From contig JALHNX010000034.1 in the NCBI GenBank assembly GCA_022843305.1, positions 1 through 36,676 on the forward strand: DNA of 36,676 nt, in the 5' to 3' direction. A model generated the notes under the pieces. That model was not told where the DNA came from. It worked only from the letters and a program-made list of their open reading frames with translations, and did no database searches. The stretch is from Pyrinomonadaceae bacterium (lineage in GTDB: Bacteria > Acidobacteriota > Blastocatellia > Pyrinomonadales > Pyrinomonadaceae). Positions 19,932 through 27,481 of this stretch are shown here, piece by piece; position 1 is the first letter of the stretch; each line of letters opens with the position of its first letter. Made by a program: the position numbers and the translations under genes.

Positions 19932-19933
19932 TT

Positions 19934-20443
19934 ATGAGTAAATCAGTTTCAAAATTCTTATTTGTTTTAACTTTTATTTTTCTGTTTGGAATAAATAGTT
20001 TCGCTCAGTCTGAAAAGCAAAATAAACCAGAATTTTCTGTTTTTAATTTATTCGGAAATGGAAAACCAATTGTTTATGCAAAAGAAAATGATGGATTGCC
20101 AAACAAAATAAAAGCAAAAGGTGAAATCATTGAAGCAAGCGTTTCGGGAACTTATTGCGGAACAATAGCAGCTGGCGGAACACTAAAAATTAAACTTGCC
20201 GAGAAAATAAAAAATTACAACAACGACTATTTGTATGTGGTTGTTCTTTGTTTGGCGGGTGAAGAAAACGAAAATTTGGAAGGCAAAAACATAGAAATTG
20301 AAGTTAAAAAGATGACAGAGTTTCCTTATAAATTTGGAGTTTTATTATCAAATGGAATTGATTCAAGTGGAACTCCTTTTTATCTCTCAATAGCTGATGG
20401 AGTTGGCGGATTAATGAAGAAACTTGAAAAATCCACAAAATAA
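19934..20443 (+). CDS. AT-rich exported protein of unknown function
   Basis: The true start is the ATG at 19934, two bases after the sufB stop; the track ORF from 19655 runs through sufB in another frame. The 169-aa protein has a signal peptide ending GINSFAQ and a predicted β-rich mature region with one Cys pair (TYCGTIAAGG and VVLCLAGEE) that could form a disulfide. Codon use is AT-rich (aaa, tta, att) unlike sufB. I do not recognise the family. It looks like an acquired gene sharing the suf transcript. Confidence 0.7.
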   Translation: MSKSVSKFLFVLTFIFLFGINSFAQSEKQNKPEFSVFNLFGNGKPIVYAKENDGLPNKIKAKGEIIEASVSGTYCGTIAAGGTLKIKLAEKIKNYNNDYLYVVVLCLAGEENENLEGKNIEIEVKKMTEFPYKFGVLLSNGIDSSGTPFYLSIADGVGGLMKKLEKSTK

Positions 20444-20447
20444 ATCC

Positions 20448-20501
20448 ATGAATTTAGCTTCAGCCAAAAAAGAAAGGATCATCAAGATTTGCGAGGTCTG
20501 T
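20448..20501 (+). pseudogene. Remnant start of a small antitoxin-like gene, copy A
   Basis: ATG at 20448 opens MNLASAKKERIIKI before reaching a stop in 18 codons. A diverged second copy lies at 21209 (MNLATAEK...). Moving by one frame, the reading continues as RGLLEDKEVFMTMKTLND into the antitoxin at 20522, so this may be that gene's original N-terminus separated by a frameshift. Confidence 0.45.
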
Positions 20502-20521
20502 TAGAAGATAAAGAGGTTTTT

Positions 20522-20767
20522 ATGACAATGAAAACATTAAATGATTCAGCCGTTTGGAAGGAATTTGAAACCGAGGCTAAAAAGCGTCGGCGCAATCCGG
20601 TTAAAATTTTGAGCGATTATATGAAGGAATGTCTCGAGATTTGGCAGCACGAACGGCTCGACGAAGAAATTCGTCAGGAAGCGCAAAAAAGCGGCTACAC
20701 GGAAGACGATGCGGTTGAATTAGTCCGCCGATACCGGCGCGAGAAAAAAGAAAATGCCGCCGCGTAA
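20522..20767 (+). CDS. Antitoxin of a PIN-domain toxin-antitoxin pair
   Basis: An 81-aa charged, helical protein whose 3' end overlaps the PIN toxin gene by 14 bases, the usual antitoxin-first order. The start at 20522 has agagg 5 nt upstream; an ATG two codons later is an alternative. Sequence runs MTMKTLNDSAVWKEFE with a basic KKRRRNP segment, then an acidic helix (EEIRQEAQKSGYTEDDAVELV). DNA-binding fold type is not obvious. It is assigned as antitoxin from the coupling and toxin partner. The block is moderately AT-rich. Confidence 0.72.
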   Translation: MTMKTLNDSAVWKEFETEAKKRRRNPVKILSDYMKECLEIWQHERLDEEIRQEAQKSGYTEDDAVELVRRYRREKKENAAA

Positions 20768-21200
20768 AAAGCGAATCGCCGTCGTTTTGGATACGAACAT
20801 TCTGATTGCTTTTTATCTGAGTCGGAATTCCAAATCGGCGGTTTCAAAAATAATTCGTTTGTGGCGTAATGAACGAAAATTGCAGCTGATTGTCAGCCGT
20901 GAAACGATTTCCGAATATCTCGAAATTCTTGAAAGAATCGGCATTAGTGAAAAAAGGATTGAAAAGTTAAACGAAATTTTGGAAACATACGGAACGGTTA
21001 CAAAAGTTTCGCTCGGCAAAATTCCGACGGAAAGCCGCGACGCGGACGATAATTTAGTTTTGGCAACAGCGGTTTCGGGAAAAGCGAGTTTTTTGATAAC
21101 CAATGATAAAGATTTGCTCGATATTTCGGACAGGGACAAAAAGAAATTTAAGTTTCGGATTGTTACGCCGTTTGAATTTTTAAGTTTGATTGAAGAATAG
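20754..21200 (+). CDS. PIN-domain toxin, putative endoribonuclease
   Basis: A 148-aa PIN protein of the putative toxin family. The acidic active-site residues are visible: D13 in VVLDTNILIAF, E54 in TISEYLEIL, D96/D98/D99 in SRDADDNLVLA and D118 in ITNDKDLL. PIN toxins cleave RNA in the presence of Mg2+ or Mn2+ and are held inactive by the antitoxin. It overlaps the antitoxin gene. A truncated copy of the antitoxin-start sequence lies 8 bases after its stop, so the pair is bracketed by direct repeats. Confidence 0.87.
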   Translation: MPPRKKRIAVVLDTNILIAFYLSRNSKSAVSKIIRLWRNERKLQLIVSRETISEYLEILERIGISEKRIEKLNEILETYGTVTKVSLGKIPTESRDADDNLVLATAVSGKASFLITNDKDLLDISDRDKKKFKFRIVTPFEFLSLIEE

Positions 21201-21208
21201 GAAATAAA

Positions 21209-21253
21209 ATGAATTTAGCAACAGCCGAAAAAAGAAAAGATCGTCGAGATTGA
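21209..21253 (+). pseudogene. Remnant start of a small antitoxin-like gene, copy B
   Basis: atgaatttagcaacagccg begins a near copy of 20448-20490. One extra A in the A-run shifts the frame so the peptide ends after 14 codons (MNLATAEKRKDRRD); removing it would give KEKIVEIEI. It looks like the debris of a gene start left on the far side of the toxin-antitoxin block. Confidence 0.5.
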
Positions 21254-21276
21254 AATTAAAAGGAATCGCTAGATAA

Positions 21277-21531
21277 ATGATAATTGACAGCATCGGTTGG
21301 ATCGGGGCATTGCTGATTTTGATTGGTTATGCGTTGATCTCGTTCAAGAAAATCGAAGGAAATTCGCTGAAATTTCAGTTGTTGAATATTTTCGGAAGCG
21401 TATTTCTGGCAATAAATACATATTATTACGGCGCGATTCCTTCGACTCTGGTCAATGTAATTTGGGCGATAATCGCCGTTGTTGCGATTTTTGCGATCGT
21501 TAAAAGTTATGGAAAAAATTCAACCCGCTGA
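21277..21531 (+). CDS. Small CBU_0592-type membrane protein
   Basis: An 84-aa integral membrane protein with three hydrophobic helices (GWIGALLILIGYALISF, LLNIFGSVFLAINTYYYGA and VNVIWAIIAVVAIFAIV). The pattern matches the CBU_0592 family, of unknown function. Its 3' end overlaps the RidA gene by 23 bases, so the two are translationally linked. Codon use is close to neighbours, slightly AT-rich. Confidence 0.72.
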   Translation: MIIDSIGWIGALLILIGYALISFKKIEGNSLKFQLLNIFGSVFLAINTYYYGAIPSTLVNVIWAIIAVVAIFAIVKSYGKNSTR

Positions 21532-21901
21532 AATGCCTGTGCCGAAAGGTCATTATTCGCCAGCCGTTGTGCATAACGGCTTGATTTTTGTGTCGGGGCA
21601 GCTGCCCATAAATCACGCAGACGGAAAGGCGGAAACAGGCGCGATTGAATTGCAGACCGAACTCGCTTTGCGGAATGTCGAAGCGGTTTTGCTTGCGGCT
21701 GGCAGCGATTTGAATCACGTTTTGCAGATGACGATTTACGTTTCGGAAATGGAACTCTGGGATAAAGTGAACGAAGTTTATGCGCGGATTTTGGGCGAAC
21801 ACAAACCGGCGCGGGCGATTGTTCCGGTGAAGGATTTGCATTTCGGCACGAAGATCGAAATTCAGGCGATTGCGGCGGTTATTGAGAATGATGAAGTTTG
21901 A
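21509..21901 (+). CDS. RidA family enamine/imine deaminase
   Basis: RidA proteins hydrolyse reactive enamine/imine intermediates such as 2-aminoacrylate released by PLP enzymes acting on serine, threonine or cysteine. The 130-aa protein keeps the key Arg (R102 in HKPARAIVPV) and Glu (E117 in KIEIQAIA), and GLIFVSGQLPIN is the typical strand. The track start at 21479 lies in the upstream gene; the ATG at 21509 gives the family N-terminus (PVPKGHYSPAVVHNG). It lies between sufB and sufC, close to sufS, a PLP cysteine desulfurase, giving a plausible metabolic link. Confidence 0.9.
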   Translation: MEKIQPAEMPVPKGHYSPAVVHNGLIFVSGQLPINHADGKAETGAIELQTELALRNVEAVLLAAGSDLNHVLQMTIYVSEMELWDKVNEVYARILGEHKPARAIVPVKDLHFGTKIEIQAIAAVIENDEV

Positions 21902-21930
21902 ATGATGAATTTGTTTTTATTCATCATTCA
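21899..21930. repeat. 12-bp perfect hairpin at the RidA stop codon
   Basis: TGAATGATGAAT (21899-21910) pairs exactly with ATTCATCATTCA (21919-21930) around ttgttttt. The RidA stop lies in the left arm. It may be a weak terminator or mRNA-end protector before phzF. Confidence 0.55.
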
Positions 21931-21949
21931 TCGTTCCGCATTTAAATTT

Positions 21950-22738
21950 ATGAATTTGACGATTTATCAGGTTGACGCATTTACGAAGGAAGTTTTTAAG
22001 GGAAATCCGGCGGCGGTTTGTCCGCTTGAAAGTTGGCTTCCCGACGAAACGATGCAACGCATCGCGCTTGAAAACAATTTGGCGGAAACGGCGTTTTTTG
22101 TTAAAACGGGCGACGTTTACGAGATTCGCTGGTTCACGCCGCTAATCGAGGTCAATCTTTGCGGGCACGCGACCTTAGCGAGCGCGTTCGTGATTTTTGA
22201 ATGTTTGGGCGAAACGACAACGACGATCAAACTTCATTCGCATCGCAGCGGCGATCTGAGCGTCGAAAAGCAGGGGACGCGTCTGATTCTGGATTTCCCG
22301 AGTTACGGCTTGAACGAAATCGAAATTGACGCGCGGCTCGTCGAAGCCGTCGGCAAACGTCCGCTACAAACTTGGGAAACGCAAGGGAATATGGTCTTTA
22401 TGCTGTTTGAAAAGGAAAGCGACATTGCGGGAATCGCGCCCGAAATGTCGGCGCTCGCGAAAATTCCGTTCGACGAAGTAATCGTTACAGCAAAAGGCGA
22501 TTCGGCGGATTTTGTCTCAAGAATGTTCGCGCCGCGCATCGGCATTCCCGAAGACCCCGTAACCGGTGCGATTCATTGCAGTTTGATTCCGTTTTGGGCG
22601 GAACGGTTGGGCAAAACTGAACTTTTTGCCAGACAAATTTCGGCGCGCGGCGGCGAAATTTTTTGCGAATTAAAGAGCGACAGAGTAAAAATCGGCGGCA
22701 ATGCGGTTTTGTATTTGAAGGGCGAAATTTATGTCTAA
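21950..22738 (+). CDS. PhzF family isomerase-like protein
   Basis: The 262-aa protein belongs to the PhzF/YddE family of diaminopimelate-epimerase-fold proteins. Visible motifs are IYQVDAFTKEVFKGNPAAV, the catalytic Glu E46 in NNLAETAFF, LCGHATLASA and PEDPVTGAIHC. Most chromosomal members lack a known substrate; no phenazine genes are present here. The start at 21950 is chosen because the preceding 16 residues come from the hairpin and read as unrelated hydrophobic sequence. It overlaps the exported RidA gene by 8 bases. Confidence 0.9.
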   Translation: MNLTIYQVDAFTKEVFKGNPAAVCPLESWLPDETMQRIALENNLAETAFFVKTGDVYEIRWFTPLIEVNLCGHATLASAFVIFECLGETTTTIKLHSHRSGDLSVEKQGTRLILDFPSYGLNEIEIDARLVEAVGKRPLQTWETQGNMVFMLFEKESDIAGIAPEMSALAKIPFDEVIVTAKGDSADFVSRMFAPRIGIPEDPVTGAIHCSLIPFWAERLGKTELFARQISARGGEIFCELKSDRVKIGGNAVLYLKGEIYV

Positions 22739-23213
22739 GATTTTGAAAATATTCGGATTAGCGGTTTGTGCGGCGACTTTGGTTTTTTGGTTTGTTCTGC
22801 CGACAACGAGCGACGCTTCCGACAAAGCGAAGAAAAAAGCGGTTGAAAGTTCGGACGCGCCGAAGGCGATCGGACCTTATTCGCAAGCCGTGGTCGCGGG
22901 TGATTTTGTTTTTCTCGCGGGACAAATCGGAATTGACCCGAAAACCGGAAATCTGGTCGAAGGCGGCATCGAAGCCGAAACCGAACAGGTTTTGAAAAAT
23001 CTCGAAGCGGTTTTGAAAGCCTCGAAAAGCAATTTTGATAATGTATTGAAAACGACGATTTTTCTGGCGGACATCAACGATTTTGCGAAAGTCAATGAGA
23101 TTTACGCCCAAAAATTCAAAGCCCCGTTTCCGGCACGTTCAACCGTGCAAGTCGCTCGTTTGCCGAGAGAAGCAAAAATTGAAATCGAAGTTACGGCATT
23201 GGTGAAAAAATGA
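22731..23213 (+). CDS. RidA family protein with N-terminal export signal
   Basis: A second RidA protein of 160 aa. Unlike ordinary cytosolic RidA, it has a hydrophobic N-terminal segment (IFGLAVCAATLVFWFVLPTT) followed by a Lys-rich linker before the domain (APKAIGPYSQAVVAGD). The active-site Arg (R136 in PFPARSTVQVA) and Glu (E151 in KIEIEVTAL) are kept. It is predicted exported or anchored to the inner membrane facing the periplasm. It overlaps phzF by 8 bases and the DJ-1-like gene by 4 (ATGA), so the three are translationally coupled. Confidence 0.88.
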   Translation: MSKILKIFGLAVCAATLVFWFVLPTTSDASDKAKKKAVESSDAPKAIGPYSQAVVAGDFVFLAGQIGIDPKTGNLVEGGIEAETEQVLKNLEAVLKASKSNFDNVLKTTIFLADINDFAKVNEIYAQKFKAPFPARSTVQVARLPREAKIEIEVTALVKK

Positions 23214-23821
23214 AAATTGCGATTGTTATTTTTGATAAATTTACGGACATTGATTTGTTTTTGATGTGGGATTTGCTCAATCGCGTCCGCGTTGCCGATT
23301 GGGAAGTCAGGATTTTGGGCGAACGGGACGTGCATCTTTCGGCAACGAATATCGAGATCAAAACGCACGGGCGAATTGAAGAAGCAAACGACGCGGACGC
23401 GGTTTTGTTTGTCAGCGGACAAGGCACACGCGATCGAATCATTGATGAAAACTGGCTCGCAAAATTCAAATTAAACGCGGAAAAACAGTTTATCGGTTCG
23501 ATTTGTTCGGGAAGTTTGATTCTGGCGCGGCTCGGACTTTTAGAAGGAAAAACCGCCACAACTTATCCGACATCCCGAAAGGTTTTGGAAAGTTTCGGCG
23601 TTGAAATTGTCGAAAAACCGTTCGTCGCGCACGGGCGCATTGCGACCGCCGGCGGTTGTCTCGCCCAGCAATATTTAATCGGTTGGGTGATCGAAAATTT
23701 GGCAGACGCGGATTGGAAAAATCTGGTTTTGAAATCAATTCAACCGGTCGGCGAAGGTTTATTTTTTGATGATGCGGAAGATTTAACGAAACTTTACGCG
23801 CCTTTAGCGAAAACAGTTTGA
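23210..23821 (+). CDS. DJ-1/PfpI family protein
   Basis: A 203-aa glutamine amidotransferase-like fold protein. The nucleophile-elbow Cys is C99 in GSICSGSLILARLGLL, with the partner region TYPTSRKVLESFG and AHGRIATAGG as in DJ-1/PfpI amidase-type proteins; the early glutamate of DJ-1 is replaced by DKFTDID. The family includes isonitrile hydratases, glyoxalases and chaperone/deglycase activities, and the start of the AraC-type GATase1 proteins; no helix-turn-helix follows here. It overlaps the exported RidA gene by 4 bases, so a small-molecule detoxifying role is inferred. Confidence 0.85.
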   Translation: MKIAIVIFDKFTDIDLFLMWDLLNRVRVADWEVRILGERDVHLSATNIEIKTHGRIEEANDADAVLFVSGQGTRDRIIDENWLAKFKLNAEKQFIGSICSGSLILARLGLLEGKTATTYPTSRKVLESFGVEIVEKPFVAHGRIATAGGCLAQQYLIGWVIENLADADWKNLVLKSIQPVGEGLFFDDAEDLTKLYAPLAKTV

Positions 23822-23824
23822 GAT

Positions 23825-24388
23825 ATGAAGCAGAAAACGCCACAAGAAAAAAAGACTTTGAGTTACGCTAAAGATAAGCGAAATGTTTATGGCGCAAATG
23901 ATAAAGCATCTAGAAAAAGCATTCCGCTTCGCAAAGCATTACAAAATCGAGCTTACAGAAAAAATGTAAATCAGTTGTTCGATAAAGTGCCAAGCGAAAT
24001 TAACTTAGAAGAAATTGATGTAATTGAAAGTGAAGTGCGAAGCATCAAAAAAGGAAACTGGAATAAATATCCTGATGCTCCACTTGGAAAAGTTGTTGAG
24101 GAAAAACTTGAAAATAGAAAAGCAAAAACCGGAAAAGGCAAGACGGCAAGAAAAAAGGAAAGAGAAATTGTTGAATCAATGAAAATTGAAACTTGTCAGG
24201 AAGCAGAAGACGTTTGGATTGCAGATATTATTGGATTCCGTAATTTAAGGGCAAAAGGCAGAACAGAAAAAGAAGCCATCGGAAAAGTCAAAACTTTAGC
24301 AAAAGTTGCGGCTCAAAATGCTTCGGGTTTAGATGTTCAGATTTTGATAGACGGAAAATTAATAAAACCAATTTTAGAGAAGGGTTAG
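23825..24388 (+). CDS. AT-rich basic protein with HicB-like C-terminus
   Basis: A 187-aa protein of low-GC coding sequence unlike the RidA/DJ-1 genes before it. The N-terminal 60 residues are very basic (KKTLSYAKDKRNVYGANDK), a second Lys-rich patch is at about 98-115 and the C-terminal portion EDVWIADIIGFRNLRAKGRT followed by EKEAIGKVK resembles the HicB antitoxin fold (a W-x-A... strand, then G-x-T-x-x-E-A). No HicA toxin gene is next to it. Its place immediately before sufC and its composition suggest transfer; function unknown. Confidence 0.6.
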   Translation: MKQKTPQEKKTLSYAKDKRNVYGANDKASRKSIPLRKALQNRAYRKNVNQLFDKVPSEINLEEIDVIESEVRSIKKGNWNKYPDAPLGKVVEEKLENRKAKTGKGKTARKKEREIVESMKIETCQEAEDVWIADIIGFRNLRAKGRTEKEAIGKVKTLAKVAAQNASGLDVQILIDGKLIKPILEKG

Positions 24389-24400
24389 AAAAATATAAAA

Positions 24401-25153
24401 ATGTTATTAGAAATCAAAGATTTACACGCCGCGATTGACGGCAAAGAGATATTAAAAGGCTTGAATTTGCAGGTAAATAAAGGCGAAGTTCACGCGATAA
24501 TGGGACCGAACGGTTCGGGAAAATCTACGCTGGCGAAAGTTTTGGCAGGACATCCTTCTTTTGAAGTAACAAAAGGCGAAGTCCTTTACGAAGGCAAAAA
24601 TTTGCTTGAACTCGAACCTGACGAACGTGCGCGTGAGGGCATTTTTCTGGCGTTTCAATATCCGGTCGAAGTTCCGGGCGTTTCAAATTCGCAGTTTTTG
24701 CGCCTTGCTTACAACGAAAAGATGAAACATCTCGGCGAAGAAGAACTCGATCCGCTCGAATTTAACGATTATTTGACGGAAAAAGCGAAGATCGTCGAAA
24801 TGGACAAAGCCTTTTTCAAGCGTTCGGTCAACGAAGGCTTTTCGGGCGGCGAAAAAAAGCGCAACGAAATTTTACAGATGGCGGTGCTTGATCCGAAGCT
24901 CGCCGTTTTGGATGAAACCGATTCGGGTTTGGATATTGACGCACTGCGAATCGTCGCCGAAGGTGTCAACAAATTGCGCGGCGCGGACAAAGCGATCATT
25001 CTCGTCACGCATTACCAGCGGCTTTTGAATTATATCGAGCCAGATTTCGTACACGTTCTCGCGGGCGGCAAGATCGTCAAGGAAGGCGGCAAGGAACTCG
25101 CGCTCGAACTCGAAGAAAAAGGCTACGATTGGGTCAAAGCGGCAGGAAATTAA
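24401..25153 (+). CDS. sufC: Fe-S cluster assembly ATPase SufC
   Basis: ABC-type ATPase that drives conformational change in the SufBC2D scaffold. The 250-aa protein has Walker [13 protein letters not shown] (about residues 35-46), Q-loop [12 protein letters not shown], signature [10 protein letters not shown], Walker [19 protein letters not shown] and the switch His in LVTHYQRLL. These are diagnostic for SufC rather than a transporter ATPase. It is separated from sufB by about 4.5 kb of other genes, all in the same direction. Confidence 0.96.
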   Translation: MLLEIKDLHAAIDGKEILKGLNLQVNKGEVHAIMGPNGSGKSTLAKVLAGHPSFEVTKGEVLYEGKNLLELEPDERAREGIFLAFQYPVEVPGVSNSQFLRLAYNEKMKHLGEEELDPLEFNDYLTEKAKIVEMDKAFFKRSVNEGFSGGEKKRNEILQMAVLDPKLAVLDETDSGLDIDALRIVAEGVNKLRGADKAIILVTHYQRLLNYIEPDFVHVLAGGKIVKEGGKELALELEEKGYDWVKAAGN

Positions 25154-25158
25154 ACTGA

Positions 25159-25761
25159 ATGGAAGAATTCTTACGAATAATTTTGCCCGTTTATCTGGTT
25201 GTTTATTTCGCCGTCGCGTTTGTCTGGCGGTCGGTCGTGGTTTACAAAACGACGGGAATAAATCCGTATGTTTTGGGCGGCAGCGATAATGCTTACGATT
25301 ATATCGGCGTTATTTTTCGGCTGACGTTTCTGGCGGTCGTCGGCGTGATTATTCTGTTTTCCGGGTTTTCGTCCGTTTATGATTACGCCGCGCCGATTGT
25401 TTGGCTGGAGCGCGATTTTATTCGTTGGTTCGGGCTGGTTTTGCTCATCGCATCGCTCGTTTGGACGGCGACGGCGCAGTTTCAGATGGGCGCGTCGTGG
25501 CGCATCGGAATTGACAAAAAGAACCGCACGGAATTGGTTGAAAAAGGACTTTTCGGGGTTTCAAGAAATCCGATCTTTCTCGGAATGCGGTTTGCGCTCG
25601 CCGGATTTTTTCTGACGATTCCGAACGCGGTTACTTTATTGACGCTCGGTTTGGGCGACGTTTTAATGCAGATTCAGGTGCGGCTCGAAGAAGAACATTT
25701 ACGGAATCTGCACGGCGAAAAATACGCGGAATTTTGTAAAAAAGTGCGCCGTTGGATTTAA
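25159..25761 (+). CDS. ICMT-type membrane methyltransferase-like protein
   Basis: A 200-aa membrane protein with about four or five hydrophobic helices. The C-terminal part has the isoprenylcysteine carboxyl methyltransferase (ICMT/PEMT) pattern: LVEKGLFGVSRNPIFLGM, VRLEEEHLRNLHGEKYAEF, the SAM-binding region of that superfamily. The methyl acceptor is unknown; bacteria lack prenylated CaaX proteins, so lipid or quinone-like acceptors are more likely. It lies between sufC and sufD with 5- and 11-base gaps and is presumably co-transcribed, without an obvious Fe-S role. Confidence 0.82.
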   Translation: MEEFLRIILPVYLVVYFAVAFVWRSVVVYKTTGINPYVLGGSDNAYDYIGVIFRLTFLAVVGVIILFSGFSSVYDYAAPIVWLERDFIRWFGLVLLIASLVWTATAQFQMGASWRIGIDKKNRTELVEKGLFGVSRNPIFLGMRFALAGFFLTIPNAVTLLTLGLGDVLMQIQVRLEEEHLRNLHGEKYAEFCKKVRRWI

Positions 25762-25772
25762 GAAACATTTAT

Positions 25773-26912
25773 ATGACTTTAGCAGTGAAAGAAACAATTT
25801 ATCAACAGGATTTTCAAGCGAAATTAGAAAACGCGAATCAGCCCGCATGGCTGAAAGATTTGCGCGAAAAGGCGTTTGCCTATTTTACGGAAAACGGTTT
25901 TCCGACACCGAAAAATGAAGAGTGGAAATATACGAATATCGCGGAGATTTCAAATTTCAAATTTCAGATTTCAAATTCAAAGGCGGAAAGCCAAACGGGC
26001 GAACTTTTAAAAGAGTTTAATTTTGAACGAAATGGTCTTACGGCTTTGCATCTGGCGTTTGCAGATTTCGTTCTGGTGACGATTCCGAAGGAAACTTCGG
26101 TCGAAAAGCCGTTTGAATTTAATTTCAAAGCCGCCGAAAACGAAGCGAATTTTCCGCACATTATTGTCGTTGCCGAAGCGGGAAGCAAGGCGACGATCAT
26201 CGAGAATTACGAATCCGACGCAAAAAGTTTTACGAATTCGGCGATTCAGATTTTTGTTGAAGATAACGCGAACGTAACGCATTACCGGGTTCAAAAAGAA
26301 TCAGCCGAAGCGTTTCATATCGGCACGACCGAAATTACTTTGAAGCGCGGCAGTTTTTATAATTCGACGAATATCAATCTCGGCGGCAGATTGTCGCGCC
26401 ACGATATTCATCTGAAATTTACCGGCGAAGGCGGCGAAGCGTTTGTGGACGGGCTTTATATGCTTTCGGGCGCACAGCACGCCGACACGCATTCGACGAT
26501 TGACCATACTGTTCCGAACTGCACGTCGCATCAAACTTACAAAGGCGTTTTGAACGACCGTTCGCGCGGAGTTTTCAACGGCAAGGTTTTTGTCCGCGAA
26601 AACGCCAGCGGCACGGACGCGCAACAATCGAACAAAAACCTGTTATTATCAAATGATGCGCGTGTTGACACCAAACCGCAACTCGAGATTTACAATGACG
26701 ATGTCAAATGCGCGCACGGCGCAACGGTCGGGCAATTGGAAGAGGAAGAATTGTTTTATTTGCTGAGTCGCGGGTTGAACGAATCGTTGGCGCGAAATCT
26801 TTTGACATACGGTTTTGCCGAGGAAATCGTCAACAAGATCGGAATAGAATCAATTAAAAAAGAGTTGGACGAAGCGGTTTTAAATCGTCTGCAAACCATT
26901 TTAGAGGCATAA
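25773..26912 (+). CDS. sufD: Fe-S cluster assembly protein SufD
   Basis: Partner of SufB in the SufBC2D scaffold. The 379-aa protein carries SufD/SufB-family β-helix signatures: EEWKYTNIAEI at the N-terminus, HDIHLKFTGEGGEAFVDGLY, CTSHQTYKGVLNDRSRGVF, DARVDTKPQLEIYNDDVKCAHGATVGQL and LFYLLSRGLNESLARNLL. The conserved His and the CAHGA cysteine are present. The ATG at 25773 starts 11 bases after the ICMT-like gene; the track's earlier start at 25752 lies inside that gene. Confidence 0.95.
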   Translation: MTLAVKETIYQQDFQAKLENANQPAWLKDLREKAFAYFTENGFPTPKNEEWKYTNIAEISNFKFQISNSKAESQTGELLKEFNFERNGLTALHLAFADFVLVTIPKETSVEKPFEFNFKAAENEANFPHIIVVAEAGSKATIIENYESDAKSFTNSAIQIFVEDNANVTHYRVQKESAEAFHIGTTEITLKRGSFYNSTNINLGGRLSRHDIHLKFTGEGGEAFVDGLYMLSGAQHADTHSTIDHTVPNCTSHQTYKGVLNDRSRGVFNGKVFVRENASGTDAQQSNKNLLLSNDARVDTKPQLEIYNDDVKCAHGATVGQLEEEELFYLLSRGLNESLARNLLTYGFAEEIVNKIGIESIKKELDEAVLNRLQTILEA

Positions 26913-26916
26913 AATT

Positions 26917-27123
26917 ATGAGAGTTAGAACAAATTTAATCATCGAAGAAAGTTTACTGAAAAAAATTGACGCAATCGCCGGCGATAAAAACAAACGCGCC
27001 GCCGTCATCGAAACCGCTTTAACAGAATTCATCGCCCGCGAAGAAATCAAAGAAGCGAATAACCCGAAAACGGAAGTCGTCGGCGAACGAGCCGGTGCCG
27101 GAAATAGACGTGCCGGAGTTTAG
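26917..27123 (+). CDS. Ribbon-helix-helix antitoxin-like protein 1, possibly frameshifted
   Basis: A 68-aa protein starting four bases after sufD. The MRVRTNLIIEESLLKKIDAI strand-helix and RAAVIETALTEFIAREE helix form a CopG/RHH DNA-binding fold, typical of antitoxins. The C-terminus as read (GAGNRRAGV) is odd; in the +1 frame the last 24 codons read NEPVPEIDVPEFSQQF and stop at 27136 overlapping the sufS-start copy, exactly where the second RHH gene stops relative to the real sufS. A one-base indel is therefore suspected. No toxin gene is adjacent. Confidence 0.68.
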   Translation: MRVRTNLIIEESLLKKIDAIAGDKNKRAAVIETALTEFIAREEIKEANNPKTEVVGERAGAGNRRAGV

Positions 27124-27125
27124 CC

Positions 27126-27170
27126 AGCAGTTTTGACGTTAATAAAATTCGCGCGAATTTTCCCGTTTTG
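27126..27170 (+). pseudogene. Duplicated 5' fragment of sufS
   Basis: 45 bases match the true sufS start at 27471-27515 with five differences; translated it reads SSFDVNKIRANFPVL against SSFDVNKVRADFPVL. It has no ATG directly before the copy and leads into unrelated sequence after 27170. It is a relic of sufS upstream of the second RHH gene, showing that the RHH gene block is bracketed by a duplication. Confidence 0.85.
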
Positions 27171-27193
27171 TTTTGTGCATTTTACAAATAATT

Positions 27194-27481
27194 ATGGAAA
27201 CAGCAAAAAAAATATCAGTTACGTTACCGCAGGATTTATTGAAAAGCGTTGATGAAATTGTTGGGAAAACCCGAAAGCGTTCAAAAATTATCGAAAAGGC
27301 TTTGCGCGAATATGTAGCTAAGGAAAATCGCAAAGAATTGAACCGGCGCGACATCGAAATTATCAACAAAAACGCGGATTTGATAAATAAACAAGCATTG
27401 GAAACTTTGGATTTCCAAGCAGATTCAATAAAGGATTTTTTGGAAAATGAAAACAGCAGTAAAAGAAATGAGCAGTTTTGA
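27194..27481 (+). CDS. Ribbon-helix-helix antitoxin-like protein 2
   Basis: A 95-aa protein with an N-terminal RHH domain (METAKKISVTLPQDLLKSVD, then RSKIIEKALREYVAKEN) and a charged C-terminal helix that would bind a partner in antitoxins. The ATG at 27194 is preferred over the track start at 27173, which lies in the duplicated sequence. Its stop overlaps sufS by 14 bases, coupling translation to sufS. No toxin gene accompanies it, so it may act as an orphan antitoxin or a local regulator. Confidence 0.75.
   Translation: METAKKISVTLPQDLLKSVDEIVGKTRKRSKIIEKALREYVAKENRKELNRRDIEIINKNADLINKQALETLDFQADSIKDFLENENSSKRNEQF

Noticed and set aside
19655-19933. Long ORF start inside sufB for the exported protein
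   Set aside because: This stretch is the sufB gene in another frame; the ATG at 19934 gives a clean signal peptide.
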